A stretch of DNA of 64,000 bases, taken from assembly GCA_049317465.1 (NCBI GenBank), contig JBMOIF010000002.1, positions 40,343 through 104,342 on the forward strand. The letters are read 5' to 3'. The stretch comes from CAIQIA01 sp049317465. GTDB taxonomy: Bacteria; Cyanobacteriota; Cyanobacteriia; PCC-6307; Cyanobiaceae. Every line of letters starts with the position of its first letter. Position 1 is the first letter of the stretch. Of the stretch, positions 24,688 to 32,665 are shown piece after piece. Below the pieces are notes generated by a model. That model saw only the letters and a list, made by a program, of their open reading frames with translations. It was not told the origin of the DNA and ran no database searches. The position numbers and the translations under genes were made by a program.

Positions 24688-25923
24688 ATGACGATCCAAC
24701 TGCCAGAACTGCCTTCCCCGTGGCTGGCGGCCCTGGTCTTCGGCCTTTCGGCGTCCGCCGTCATCGGCAACGACGCCGTTCAGACCCTGGGTCCGTTTCT
24801 GAGCAGCAACCGCGACCGCACGCCCCGCTGGTTGCAGGGTCTGTTCATCGGTGGGTTGCTGGTGCTCGTGCTGCTGCTCGGGTGGTGGCGGGGTGACGGC
24901 GATCCCAGCTGGGGGCGCCTGGCCTCCATCCCGCCCCCCGGCCGACTGGGCTGGATCGATCTGCTGCCGCCGCTGGCGGTGCTGGGTCTCACCGCCTGGG
25001 GGGCACCGGTCAGCACCACGGTGCTCCTGCTCGCCGCCGTCGCTCCGGCCGCCGGTCGCGATCTCGTGCTGCGCTCGTTGCTTGGGTACGGCCTGGCCCT
25101 GGCCGTTGCGCTGCCTCTGTATCTGTTGCTGGCCGGTCGGCTGGAACCGTTGCCGTCCTCCCCGACCTCAGGCCGATCTCCGACCATCCCTCCGGCCTCC
25201 TCCTGGTGGCCCGCGTTGCAGTGGCTGGCCACAGGCTGGTTGTGGATTCAGTGGCTGATCCAGGACCTGGCCAACATCTATGTGGTTCTGCCCAGACGGC
25301 TGGAGGTCGGTCCGCTGGTCCTCAGCCTGCTCGCCCTGTTGCTGGCCGTGGCGGTGCTGCTGCTCGGCCGCGGTGGGCCGGTGCAGGCCATCGTGGAGGG
25401 CAAGACGAACAGCCACGACCGCCGGTCGGCGACCGTCATCGACCTGGTCTATGGCCTGATTCTGTTCGGGCTGGGCCGCTGGAGCCCCCGCCCCCTCAGC
25501 ACCACCTGGGTCTTTCTGGGGCTGCTGGCGGGACGGGAACTGGCCCTGGCCTGGCGGCAGCGTCCCCCACCATGGCGGGCCACCGGCCGGCTGCTGACCG
25601 GGGATCTGGTCAAGGCCGGGGCCGGACTGACGGTGAGCCTCGTTCTGGCCCTGGTTCCGGGTCGCTTGTCAGCGACCGGTTCCGCTGCCCATCCTGGGAT
25701 GCTGCCCGGGTCCGATGCTGCGCCGCTCGCCGCCCCTGCGGCAGAAACCCTGGAATCTGGCCGCCCTGCTGCTGGTGCTGCTGACATCGCTGCTGATGCT
25801 GCTGGCGGTGCTGTCGGTGCAGACCCAACCCCTGGTGACCCGCGACAGCCTGCATCTCACGGCCACCCCCCAGCGGCTGGGCCTGGCCCGCGGCGAGCGC
25901 CCCGACTCATTGCTGCTGCGTGA
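24688..25923 (+). CDS. PiT/PHO4-like membrane protein with spurious C-terminal run
   Basis: This polytopic membrane protein has about nine hydrophobic segments. SASAVIGNDAVQTLG and TAWGAPVSTTVLLLA resemble the GANDVANAFG and P(I/V)STTH motifs of PiT phosphate permeases. A second half-motif is WLIQDLANIYVVLPRRL. It is shorter and divergent, so the substrate is uncertain. The membrane domain ends near LVLALVPGR (about 25665). The remaining 85 residues are Ala/Pro/Gly-rich and overlap the channel gene by 209 bp, with roughly half A/T at third positions against about 90 percent G/C in the channel frame. The original stop has probably been lost. Confidence 0.6.
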   Translation: MTIQLPELPSPWLAALVFGLSASAVIGNDAVQTLGPFLSSNRDRTPRWLQGLFIGGLLVLVLLLGWWRGDGDPSWGRLASIPPPGRLGWIDLLPPLAVLGLTAWGAPVSTTVLLLAAVAPAAGRDLVLRSLLGYGLALAVALPLYLLLAGRLEPLPSSPTSGRSPTIPPASSWWPALQWLATGWLWIQWLIQDLANIYVVLPRRLEVGPLVLSLLALLLAVAVLLLGRGGPVQAIVEGKTNSHDRRSATVIDLVYGLILFGLGRWSPRPLSTTWVFLGLLAGRELALAWRQRPPPWRATGRLLTGDLVKAGAGLTVSLVLALVPGRLSATGSAAHPGMLPGSDAAPLAAPAAETLESGRPAAGAADIAADAAGGAVGADPTPGDPRQPASHGHPPAAGPGPRRAPRLIAAA

Positions 25924-26941
25924 CCCTGAGGTGCTGCGTCGGGGCAGCGCTCCGGGGGGGGATCCGCCGGGAGGCGATGTGTTGCAGGTGACGACAGGGG
26001 TTTATGCGGTGAACATCACAGCGATTGATCTGCGGGTGCCGTCGTTCGCGAGCACCGGCTATGTGTGGTTCCGCTGGGATGGGCGCGTGCAGCGCTACCT
26101 GGAGGAGCATGATCTCAAGCTCTGGCAGGTCATCACTCCGGTCAACCTGCTCGATATTCCCCAGACGGCCGATGCTGTGTTCCAGCCGATCGGTGTCGAT
26201 GCGCCGATCCGACGGGATGACGGCAGCTTCTACCAGATCGTGGCCTACAAAGGAAGCTTTTACATCGATCGCGCCGATTTCCGGCGTCATCCCTTCACGC
26301 GACTGAGTCTTCCCCTGCTGCTGGAGGCCGACGACATCGAGCTTGATTACAAAGCCTTCCGGCTTGTGCCGGACCTGCAGGGAAGTGGCGTCGGTCAGTT
26401 TGTCGGTGTCAACACCGGCTGGATGAACCAGGGCTGGAATCTCGCCGAGTATCGCCATCACTACGCCACCAACTTCGGTTTTGGAGGGGCTGCGATCAAT
26501 TACAGCCAGCTGGCCTTTGATGTCATTTATGGCACGTCTGCCTGGTCGTCCTTCTGGAAGCTGCTGGTGCCGTTGATGGTGGTGATGGCGATGGTGGTGG
26601 GCGCCACCAAGATGGATCCCGCCCAGTGGGAGGTACGGCTCACCATGCCGGTCACGGTGCTGCTCACCCTCGTGTTTCTGCAGCAGTCCTACAGCAGTGA
26701 GCTGCCGCCACTGCCGTACCTCAGCTTCATCGACGAGCTGTATGTGGTGGCCTACTCCCTCACCCTGCTGTCGTTTGTGCTGATGCTCTGGGGATGCCGG
26801 CGCTACTACCGGGCCCTGGAGATTGAGGATGAGAACCTGCGCAGGCAGGTGCTGCAGCGGCTCGACCTCTCAGATGATTCCTGGCCGGCGGCCGTGCTCC
26901 TGGCCGGCCTCGTCAGTGGGGTGATCTGCTGGTTCAGCTGA
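25715..26941 (+). CDS. Pentameric ligand-gated ion channel homologue
   Basis: This is a 408-residue Cys-loop-superfamily channel subunit of the prokaryotic kind. Residues 15-33 are a signal or anchor helix. The extracellular beta domain (about 90-265) has ITAIDLRVPSFASTGYVWF and FYIDRADFRRHPFTRLSL, matching the pattern around the Cys-loop (F.d.dlr.fPfd.q.l.l) without cysteines, as in bacterial channels. M1 has KLLVPLMVVMAMVV (280-297) with the conserved Pro. M2 is RLTMPVTVLLTLVFLQQSY. ELPPLPYLSFIDELYVVAYSL (329-348) closely follows the M2-M3 loop and M3 of ELIC/GLIC. M4 is the C-terminal 18 residues. Ligand and ion selectivity are unknown. Confidence 0.85.
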   Translation: MLRRSPPLRQKPWNLAALLLVLLTSLLMLLAVLSVQTQPLVTRDSLHLTATPQRLGLARGERPDSLLLRDPEVLRRGSAPGGDPPGGDVLQVTTGVYAVNITAIDLRVPSFASTGYVWFRWDGRVQRYLEEHDLKLWQVITPVNLLDIPQTADAVFQPIGVDAPIRRDDGSFYQIVAYKGSFYIDRADFRRHPFTRLSLPLLLEADDIELDYKAFRLVPDLQGSGVGQFVGVNTGWMNQGWNLAEYRHHYATNFGFGGAAINYSQLAFDVIYGTSAWSSFWKLLVPLMVVMAMVVGATKMDPAQWEVRLTMPVTVLLTLVFLQQSYSSELPPLPYLSFIDELYVVAYSLTLLSFVLMLWGCRRYYRALEIEDENLRRQVLQRLDLSDDSWPAAVLLAGLVSGVICWFS

Positions 26942-27910
26942 TGGGCCGATCAGCCCGGCGCACAGCGTCCAGAGACGGCTGGCCCTGACCTCGTCGTTGG
27001 CCTCCTCGCTGGGTTCTGCCGGCGCGAACCGCAGGCGTCCTGGCCCCTCCACCCGCTGGCTCCAGTACTGGAAGCCGGGGGTGCCGTGTTCTGGGCCCGA
27101 GGCAAGGGCGGCCAGACGCTCACCGGCCCGTTCAGGGGTGGCGGTGACCCGCAGCAGATCCCTCGCCACCAGGGCGAAGAGGGCCTGGCCGACGGGGTTG
27201 TGACCACGGCTGTGGCGGAAGAACCCCCCCTGGCCCCTGGGGATCACAAGGCCGGGGCTCCAGGCGATCACCGGCATCGGCGTGCCTGCCGCCTGCAGTC
27301 GCCTGGCCAGTTCCCTAGCCAGCAGCATGTTGGCCAGTTTGCTGTCTTTGTAGGCCTTCTCGGCATGGAAGGGCGACTGGCTGTCGATCATGGGAGCCCC
27401 GGGCCCGGCCTCGAGGCCGCCCAGATCACCGAGCCCCGCGGGCGGGCCCACCCGCCCCCCGGGGGTGGTGGGATCGTGCACCTCCGAGGCGGTGATCACC
27501 ACCCGCGGGTGCTGTCCGCGCCCGAGCAGCGGCAGCAGCCGTTCCAGCAGGCACTGGTGGGCGAGCTGGTTGACCGCGAGCGTCAGCTCGAATCCCTGCG
27601 CCGACCAGCGCGGTTCCCGGGCGCCTGCGTACTGGAGCCCGGCATTGAGCACCAGGCTGTCCAAGGGTTCGTCCCGCTCCAGAAGGAGCCCGGCCAGCTG
27701 ATGCACTGCGTCCAGGTCCGCCAGGTCGGCCACGGGGGTCTGGCTGGGATCCAGGTCAAGGTGCCGTGCCAGGGCTGCTGCTGTGGCGCCATCGCGGCAG
27801 GGCAGCAGCAGCCGGTGCCCGGCCTCACGGAGGGTGAGGGCCGCTGCCCGACCGATGCCCGAGCTGGCACCGGTCAGCAGGATCCGCCGCCCCGCAGCGG
27901 CGCTGGTCAT
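26870..27910 (-). CDS. POR/retinol-dehydrogenase-like short-chain reductase
   Basis: This 346-residue NAD(P)-dependent reductase resembles light-dependent protochlorophyllide oxidoreductase (POR) and retinol dehydrogenases. RILLTGASSGIGRAAALTL binds the cofactor, LDSLVLNAGLQ is the NAG motif, and AYKDSKLANMLLARELARRL carries the catalytic Tyr and Lys in the YKDSK context of POR. An insertion before it (GPPAGLGDLGGLEAG) also recalls POR. It overlaps chlI by ATGA, so it is co-translated with magnesium chelatase. Whether it reduces protochlorophyllide is open. The last 24 codons overlap the convergent channel gene by 72 bp and may be read-through. Confidence 0.8.
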   Translation of the reverse strand: MTSAAAGRRILLTGASSGIGRAAALTLREAGHRLLLPCRDGATAAALARHLDLDPSQTPVADLADLDAVHQLAGLLLERDEPLDSLVLNAGLQYAGAREPRWSAQGFELTLAVNQLAHQCLLERLLPLLGRGQHPRVVITASEVHDPTTPGGRVGPPAGLGDLGGLEAGPGAPMIDSQSPFHAEKAYKDSKLANMLLARELARRLQAAGTPMPVIAWSPGLVIPRGQGGFFRHSRGHNPVGQALFALVARDLLRVTATPERAGERLAALASGPEHGTPGFQYWSQRVEGPGRLRFAPAEPSEEANDEVRASRLWTLCAGLIGPSAEPADHPTDEAGQEHGRRPGII

Positions 27911-28992
27911 GCCGCCACGGCGAGCTGGAAGGCCTCACGGTCGGCGGGGTTGCCGCCGAACACCTGGCAGAAGGCCTTGATCACCCGGTCGCCCGAGTCC
28001 ACCGCCTCGAGGGGGTCCTTGCGCAGGCGGTGCCGCAGGCAGCAGGCGGCCACTCGGGCGACGTCGTCCTCGCTCACTTCCGGCCGGCCCTCATAGGCCG
28101 CCAGGGCCCGCGCCGCCCGGTTGGTCACGATATCGCCCCGCAGGCCATCCACCTCCAGGGTGCCGCAGAGTTCAGCGATCTTCAGCCGCAGCTCCTGGTC
28201 CAGCTCCACGGTGGCCAGCCGCTCCTGGGCGGCCACCACCTGCTGCTGCAGCTGTTGCTGGTCGGCCGTCAGTTCCGCCAGGAAGGCATTGGGATCAGCG
28301 TCGAAGCGACTGCGAAGGTCAACCACCTGCACCCGCTGTTCCGGATCCCGGACGGTGCGGACCTCGACACTCATGCCGAAGCGGTCCAGCAGCTGGGGCC
28401 TCAGCTCCCCCTCCTCGGGGTTGCCGGAACCGATCAGCACGAAGCGAGCGGGGTGGCGCACCGACACGCCCTCCCGCTCGACCGTGTTCCAGCCCGAGGC
28501 AGCGGCATCCAGCAGCACATCCACCAGATGGTCATCCAGCAGGTTGACCTCATCGACGTAAAGCAGGCCGCGGTTGGCCCGTGCCAGCAACCCGGGTTCG
28601 AAGGCCCGCACCCCTTCGCTCAGGGCCCGCTCGATGTCGATCGTCCCGCAGAGACGGTCCTCGGTGGCGCCGAGGGGCAGGTCGACCATCGGCACCTGCA
28701 CCATGGCTTCGGTCAGGGATTCCCCCTGGTCCAGCCGCTCGCGCACCTCGTCGCCCTGCAGGTCGGGGTCGGAAGGGGAGCTGTTGTAGGGGTCGCCGGC
28801 GACCACCGGGATCTCCGGCAGCAGGTCGGCCAGGGCCCGGATCGTGGTGCTCTTGCCGGTGCCCCGGTCGCCCATGATCATCACGCCGCCGATGCGCGGA
28901 TCGATGACGTTGAGCAGCAGGGCCAGCTTCATTTCCGCCTGGCCCACGATGGCGGTGAAGGGGTAGACCCTGCGCTTGGCGGCCTGAGTCAC
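27907..28992 (-). CDS. chlI: Magnesium chelatase ATPase subunit ChlI
   Basis: ChlI is the AAA+ motor of magnesium chelatase, which inserts Mg into protoporphyrin IX with ChlD and ChlH, the first step committed to chlorophyll. The 361-residue product has Walker A IMGDRGTGKSTTIRAL, the ChlI insertion DPYNSSPSDPDLQGDEV, Walker B GLLYVDEVNLLDDHLVD, sensor 1 FVLIGSGNPEEGELRPQLLDRFG and sensor 2 RVAACCLRHRLRKDPLE. It starts at ATG 28992. The POR-like gene follows with a 4-bp overlap, suggesting a chlorophyll-related pair. Upstream lies a DUF3370 gene on the same strand. Confidence 0.97.
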   Translation of the reverse strand: MTQAAKRRVYPFTAIVGQAEMKLALLLNVIDPRIGGVMIMGDRGTGKSTTIRALADLLPEIPVVAGDPYNSSPSDPDLQGDEVRERLDQGESLTEAMVQVPMVDLPLGATEDRLCGTIDIERALSEGVRAFEPGLLARANRGLLYVDEVNLLDDHLVDVLLDAAASGWNTVEREGVSVRHPARFVLIGSGNPEEGELRPQLLDRFGMSVEVRTVRDPEQRVQVVDLRSRFDADPNAFLAELTADQQQLQQQVVAAQERLATVELDQELRLKIAELCGTLEVDGLRGDIVTNRAARALAAYEGRPEVSEDDVARVAACCLRHRLRKDPLEAVDSGDRVIKAFCQVFGGNPADREAFQLAVAA

Positions 28993-29004
28993 AGAAGAGG
29001 GGCG

Positions 29005-30360
29005 TCAGGATCCGGATTGTTTCACAGGCGCCACCGTCAGCACCGGCACCGGGGTGATGTCGGCGGGAATGATCAGCCGCACCCGCAGGCGGCGCCGCTC
29101 TCCCGGGGCCAGGCTGACGGTCGTGAGCGATTCCCCTGCCTCCCCCTGGCGGCGCACCAGGTGCAGGAACCGCCGGCCGCCGCCCGGCAGCCCCCGCAGC
29201 TCGACGCTGCCACGGAAGAAGACCGCCGCACCGGGGGGCTGCCGGAACCTCAGCCCCCCTTCGTTCCTGTCGCTCTTCAAGGGCATCTCCAGCCCCAGGC
29301 TGAGGGTCTGGGGCTGGGCCGACGGGTTGTGGAGCGGCAGCTCCAGGTCGTACAGCACGCCGTAGTTGCCATGGGCCTCCCAGGAGGTGCCGGGATAGAA
29401 GGCCCTCAGGGGGGCCGACTGCACCTGGCCGGTGCCCAGGGTGCCCCCCACGAGGCTGGCGAGGGGCCACGACACCGGGCGGTCACCGATCACCAGATCC
29501 TGCCGACCTGGGTCACTCAGCACGGCCTTCCAGCGGCTGCCGGTCTGAACGCCGCTGACCCTGGAGTAGACGATCCGTCCAGGGGCTCCCCGGGGGGTGG
29601 GCGGGTGCTCCTTCTCGCTCAGGTCGCCCTCCAGCAGGGCCAGCCAGCTGTCCCGGGAAGGAGGGGCTTCGCCGCTGATCAGGGCCAGGGTCGCCAGGGA
29701 CACCGGACCATCGCTGTCGAGCCGCAGCTGCAACGTGCGGCCGTTGAGCAGCGGATCCAGCCCCCGCACGGGCACCGGCAGGGCCAGCAGCAGATCCGTG
29801 GCCCGTGGCGCCAGGGTCAACTCGGCCGGCAGCCCCGCTGGCCTGGGCACCCCCGCCAGCAGGTCGCCGGCCACGCGGCCGCCGGGGCCGGCGTAGACGC
29901 TGGTTCCGTCGTGTTCCAGCTGGCCGGGCAGGGGCAGGAAGGGCGCGTCGGGCTGCGACAGCCAGCTGGCGCCCGATGGCACCCGCAGCCGCACCGGGCG
30001 GTCGCTGCGGTTGCCGACCACCACCCCCAGCCAGAGGGTGCTGGATGGTTCGCGGCCCTGCCCCGCGAAGATGTGGTGGCTGAAGAGTTCGAAGGGACCC
30101 TCCAGGGGGACGTCGAGGTGGGCGGCGGGCACCCCGCGTCCGCGGCCTTCGAAGGTCGACAGCAGAATCCCCGGCCCCTTCACCACCTCGGGGTTGTTGT
30201 CGTTGACCATGGGCACCCGGTCGAGTCCCCCGGGCAGGGGCCGCACCTCCTGGGGCCGCAACAGCTCGGTGGCGGCGGGGGGCGTTCCCTGGGCCTGCAG
30301 CCGTGCGGGCAGGGCGGCGGCGGCAGCGGCGAGGCTGATCAGCAGAAGACGGCGTTGCAT
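29005..30360 (-). CDS. DUF3370 exported protein
   Basis: This 451-residue exported protein of unknown function starts with a signal peptide (RRLLLISLAAAAAALPARLQAQ). The rest is a single large, beta-rich domain with conserved stretches LRPQEVRPLPGGLDRVPMVNDNNPEVVKGPG, FELFSHHIF, GVVVGNRSDRPVRL and HGNYGVLYDLELPLHN. These match DUF3370, a family I know only from cyanobacteria. It is probably periplasmic or on the cell surface. It ends 12 bp before chlI and follows the serine hydrolase gene by 7 bp, so it is within the minus-strand series. Confidence 0.82.
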   Translation of the reverse strand: MQRRLLLISLAAAAAALPARLQAQGTPPAATELLRPQEVRPLPGGLDRVPMVNDNNPEVVKGPGILLSTFEGRGRGVPAAHLDVPLEGPFELFSHHIFAGQGREPSSTLWLGVVVGNRSDRPVRLRVPSGASWLSQPDAPFLPLPGQLEHDGTSVYAGPGGRVAGDLLAGVPRPAGLPAELTLAPRATDLLLALPVPVRGLDPLLNGRTLQLRLDSDGPVSLATLALISGEAPPSRDSWLALLEGDLSEKEHPPTPRGAPGRIVYSRVSGVQTGSRWKAVLSDPGRQDLVIGDRPVSWPLASLVGGTLGTGQVQSAPLRAFYPGTSWEAHGNYGVLYDLELPLHNPSAQPQTLSLGLEMPLKSDRNEGGLRFRQPPGAAVFFRGSVELRGLPGGGRRFLHLVRRQGEAGESLTTVSLAPGERRRLRVRLIIPADITPVPVLTVAPVKQSGS

Positions 30361-30367
30361 GGCGGGG

Positions 30368-31456
30368 TCAGCGGCTGAGGCTCTGGGAGGCCGCGGCGGC
30401 CAGGGCCCGGATCATGTCGGTGGAGCGGGGGTCGTTGAAGGGACCCTTCACCATGAACGACGCCACGGCCCGTTGTCCGTCGGGCAGCTCGATCAGGGCT
30501 GAATCGACGTAGGCGGTGCCGATGTCCCCGGTCTTGTTGAGCACCCGCAGCCCCCGGCTGAGCAGACCGTCATTGACGTCATTTCCGGCAGCGGCGGCGG
30601 CGCCGCCGGCACCCCGCAGCCAGCCGCTGGGGATGAGGGTGTCGGTGCCCGACGTGCCGAGGATCGAACGGAAACGGTCCCGGCCCCGGGGAGACAGCTC
30701 CCGGCCGGTCTCCACCAGGGCAATCGTGCGGGCCTGATCCCGCGCCGTGGTGGTGTTGGTGCCTTCAAGGTCGGGCAGCCAGTTGCGGATGACGGTGCCA
30801 GTGAGTCCGAGCTGCTCGAAACGCCGGTTGAGGGACTCCTTCCCCCCGAGGCGCTCGATCAGCAGATTGGTGGCGGTGTTGTCGCTGACACGGATCATCT
30901 CGGTCGCCACTTCGTCAAACCCAAAGCGGCTGCCCACGGGTTGAGCCCCCATCCAGCCCGAGCCGCCGCCGATCACCGTTTTCGTCAGGGGCAGCTTCTC
31001 GTCGGGGCGGGCGCGACCCTGATCCACGGCCTCCAGGGCCGCCAGCAGGATCGGCGTCTTGATCGAGCTGGCGGCCGGCAGGGGCCGATCCGGCTGAAGT
31101 TCGGCGTAACGGCCGTCGTCGAGCACCATCACGAACGCACCCACCGTCAGGTCCTTCTGGGTGGCGGCGATGCGGGCCAGCCGCGCCGACAGGTAGCGGT
31201 CCTCCTGCCGGGGCTCGAACCGCCCAAGGCCCTGGCTCGGTCGAAGGGTCGGTGGGGCGAGCCGCAGGCCGAGCAACGGAGTGCTCCCGGGGCTGAGCCG
31301 TGGCGCCAGCAGCCGCAGGGCGGTGCCGGTGATCAGCCCCAGGCCGATGCCCAGGATCAGCAGCCGCAGCAGCAGCAGCAGCGGCTGCGCCCAGCCGGCC
31401 TCGCGGTCGACCGAACGCCGCGTCACAGGTGAACGGTGCAGCACGGAGGATCCCAT
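30368..31456 (-). CDS. Class A beta-lactamase-fold serine hydrolase
   Basis: This 362-residue membrane-anchored protein has a penicilloyl-serine-transferase fold. After an N-terminal helix (LLLLLRLLILGIGLGLITG) it carries AASSIKTPILLA (SxxK), IRVSDNTATNLLI (SDN) and LNKTGDIGTAYVDSALIELP (KTG). The omega loop is short: RNWLPDLEGTNTTTARDQA, and the position of catalytic Glu166 appears to be Leu. It is therefore unlikely to be an efficient beta-lactamase. A peptidoglycan peptidase or an esterase is more plausible. It is 7 bp upstream of the DUF3370 gene. Confidence 0.85.
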   Translation of the reverse strand: MGSSVLHRSPVTRRSVDREAGWAQPLLLLLRLLILGIGLGLITGTALRLLAPRLSPGSTPLLGLRLAPPTLRPSQGLGRFEPRQEDRYLSARLARIAATQKDLTVGAFVMVLDDGRYAELQPDRPLPAASSIKTPILLAALEAVDQGRARPDEKLPLTKTVIGGGSGWMGAQPVGSRFGFDEVATEMIRVSDNTATNLLIERLGGKESLNRRFEQLGLTGTVIRNWLPDLEGTNTTTARDQARTIALVETGRELSPRGRDRFRSILGTSGTDTLIPSGWLRGAGGAAAAAGNDVNDGLLSRGLRVLNKTGDIGTAYVDSALIELPDGQRAVASFMVKGPFNDPRSTDMIRALAAAASQSLSR

Positions 31457-31468
31457 CGGCAGCCCAAG

Positions 31469-32215
31469 TTATCCAGAACCGACGTCGCTGCCACGGCGGC
31501 AGCCCCAGCGCAGCTGATGCACCATGCCGCGCAGCAGGGCCAGTTCCCCTTGCTGTGCCTCGGCCCGGCGCAGCACCTCCCGCAAGCCGGCCATGCGTGC
31601 CCGGGCCGTGTGCGGCTGAAGAAAGCCCACCTCGAGAAGCAGCTCCTCGGCATCGGCCAGCAGATCCTCCATGGCCTGCCGGGGGGGGAGGGGGCCGGCT
31701 GCCGCCGGAGGGGCCATCGCCTCCAGGACGGCCGTCGTCCGCTGGCCGGCCGCCAGGCAGACCGCCACGGCATGGGAGAGGTTGAGGGAGCCATACCCCG
31801 GTGGGGTCGGGATGCGCAGCAGGCGGCCGGCCTGGCCCAGCTCCTGACTGTCGAGGCCACGGTCCTCACGGCCGAACACCAGGGCCACGGCCGCCGGTCC
31901 GTCCACGGGGCTCCGCAGCCAGGCGAGGGCCTCCTCGGGCGGCAGGGGCATGGCGGAGCCGCCGTCGCGGCCGCTGGCCGCCACCACCCGGCGGCAGTCG
32001 GCGATCGCAGCAGCCAGAGTCGGGAAGAGGCGAGCCTGCTGCAGCAGGCCCACACCATGCACGGCCATCCGTCGTGCCTCGTCGGCGAGCGGATCGCAGC
32101 GTGGGGCCACCAGCCGCAGCTCCGGCACGGCGTAGTTGGCACAGAGCCGGGCCACACTGCCCACATTCAGGGGGCCGGCGGGTTCGACGAGCACCACGCA
32201 GAGACGGCTGTCCAC
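31469..32215 (-). CDS. TrmH/TrmJ-family RNA 2'-O-methyltransferase
   Basis: This SPOUT-fold RNA methyltransferase of about 248 residues resembles TrmJ, which methylates the 2'-O of tRNA position 32. The N-terminus CVVLVEPAGPLNVGSVARLCANYAVPELRLV is the family start. The trefoil-knot SAM site is VALVFGREDRGLDSQEL and IPTPPGYGSLNLSHAVAVCL. The C-terminal helical part has PPRQAMEDLLADAEELLLEVGFLQPH. I choose GTG 32215, eight bases after the cytM stop; longer versions would overlap cytM. The exact rRNA or tRNA target is not readable from the sequence. Confidence 0.88.
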   Translation of the reverse strand: MDSRLCVVLVEPAGPLNVGSVARLCANYAVPELRLVAPRCDPLADEARRMAVHGVGLLQQARLFPTLAAAIADCRRVVAASGRDGGSAMPLPPEEALAWLRSPVDGPAAVALVFGREDRGLDSQELGQAGRLLRIPTPPGYGSLNLSHAVAVCLAAGQRTTAVLEAMAPPAAAGPLPPRQAMEDLLADAEELLLEVGFLQPHTARARMAGLREVLRRAEAQQGELALLRGMVHQLRWGCRRGSDVGSG

Positions 32216-32223
32216 TGGGGGTG

Positions 32224-32607
32224 TCAGTGCAGGGAGTGCAGATGGGCGAGCAGGTCGGCCATCGCCTGGGGGTCGGGCTGGAAGCGCGGCATCGGGGGGG
32301 TGCGGCCACTGGTGACCTGGCGGATCAGCCACACGTCACTGCGCCGCTGCTCGACTCCCTGCAGCCGCGGACCCACCAGCCCCTGGCCCGCGATGCCGTG
32401 GCAACCGGCGCAGTTGATCAGAAACAGCCGCTCACCCCGCTCGGCATCCCCCACCAGGGCCAGGCTGCTGCGGGTGTAGGGGTCGTGGCGGGCCGGCAGC
32501 AGCAGCACCAGGGCCAACACCAGGGCCGCGGCCACTGCCAGCACTGCCAGGGCGGCGATCAGCCCCGTGCGGCCTGGGGCCACCGCCACGGATTCGCTGC
32601 TGCTCAA
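32224..32607 (-). CDS. cytM: Cytochrome cM
   Basis: CytM is a membrane-anchored class I c-type cytochrome found across cyanobacteria, implicated in respiration/photosynthesis balance and stress. The 127-residue product from TTG 32607 has an N-terminal membrane helix (LIAALAVLAVAAALVLALVLLL), then DPYTRSSLALVGDAERGERLFLINCAGCHG with the heme-binding CxxCH. The distal part QRRSDVWLIRQVTSGRTPPMPRFQP holds the axial Met, and matches Synechocystis CytM from memory. It is divergent from petG (82 bp between starts), so electron-transfer components of the thylakoid flank one promoter region. Confidence 0.92.
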   Translation of the reverse strand: MSSSESVAVAPGRTGLIAALAVLAVAAALVLALVLLLPARHDPYTRSSLALVGDAERGERLFLINCAGCHGIAGQGLVGPRLQGVEQRRSDVWLIRQVTSGRTPPMPRFQPDPQAMADLLAHLHSLH

Positions 32608-32665
32608 GGCGGGGCCCCGTTCACACTGGCCACCACATTGGCGCCTCTGCGGATAGATTGCAGCG

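Noticed and set aside
28030..30378. Open frame of about 780 codons on the plus strand opposite chlI and DUF3370.
   Set aside because: It shows the same His/Gln/Gly-rich composition typical of antisense frames and no motif. The minus-strand genes explain the sequence.
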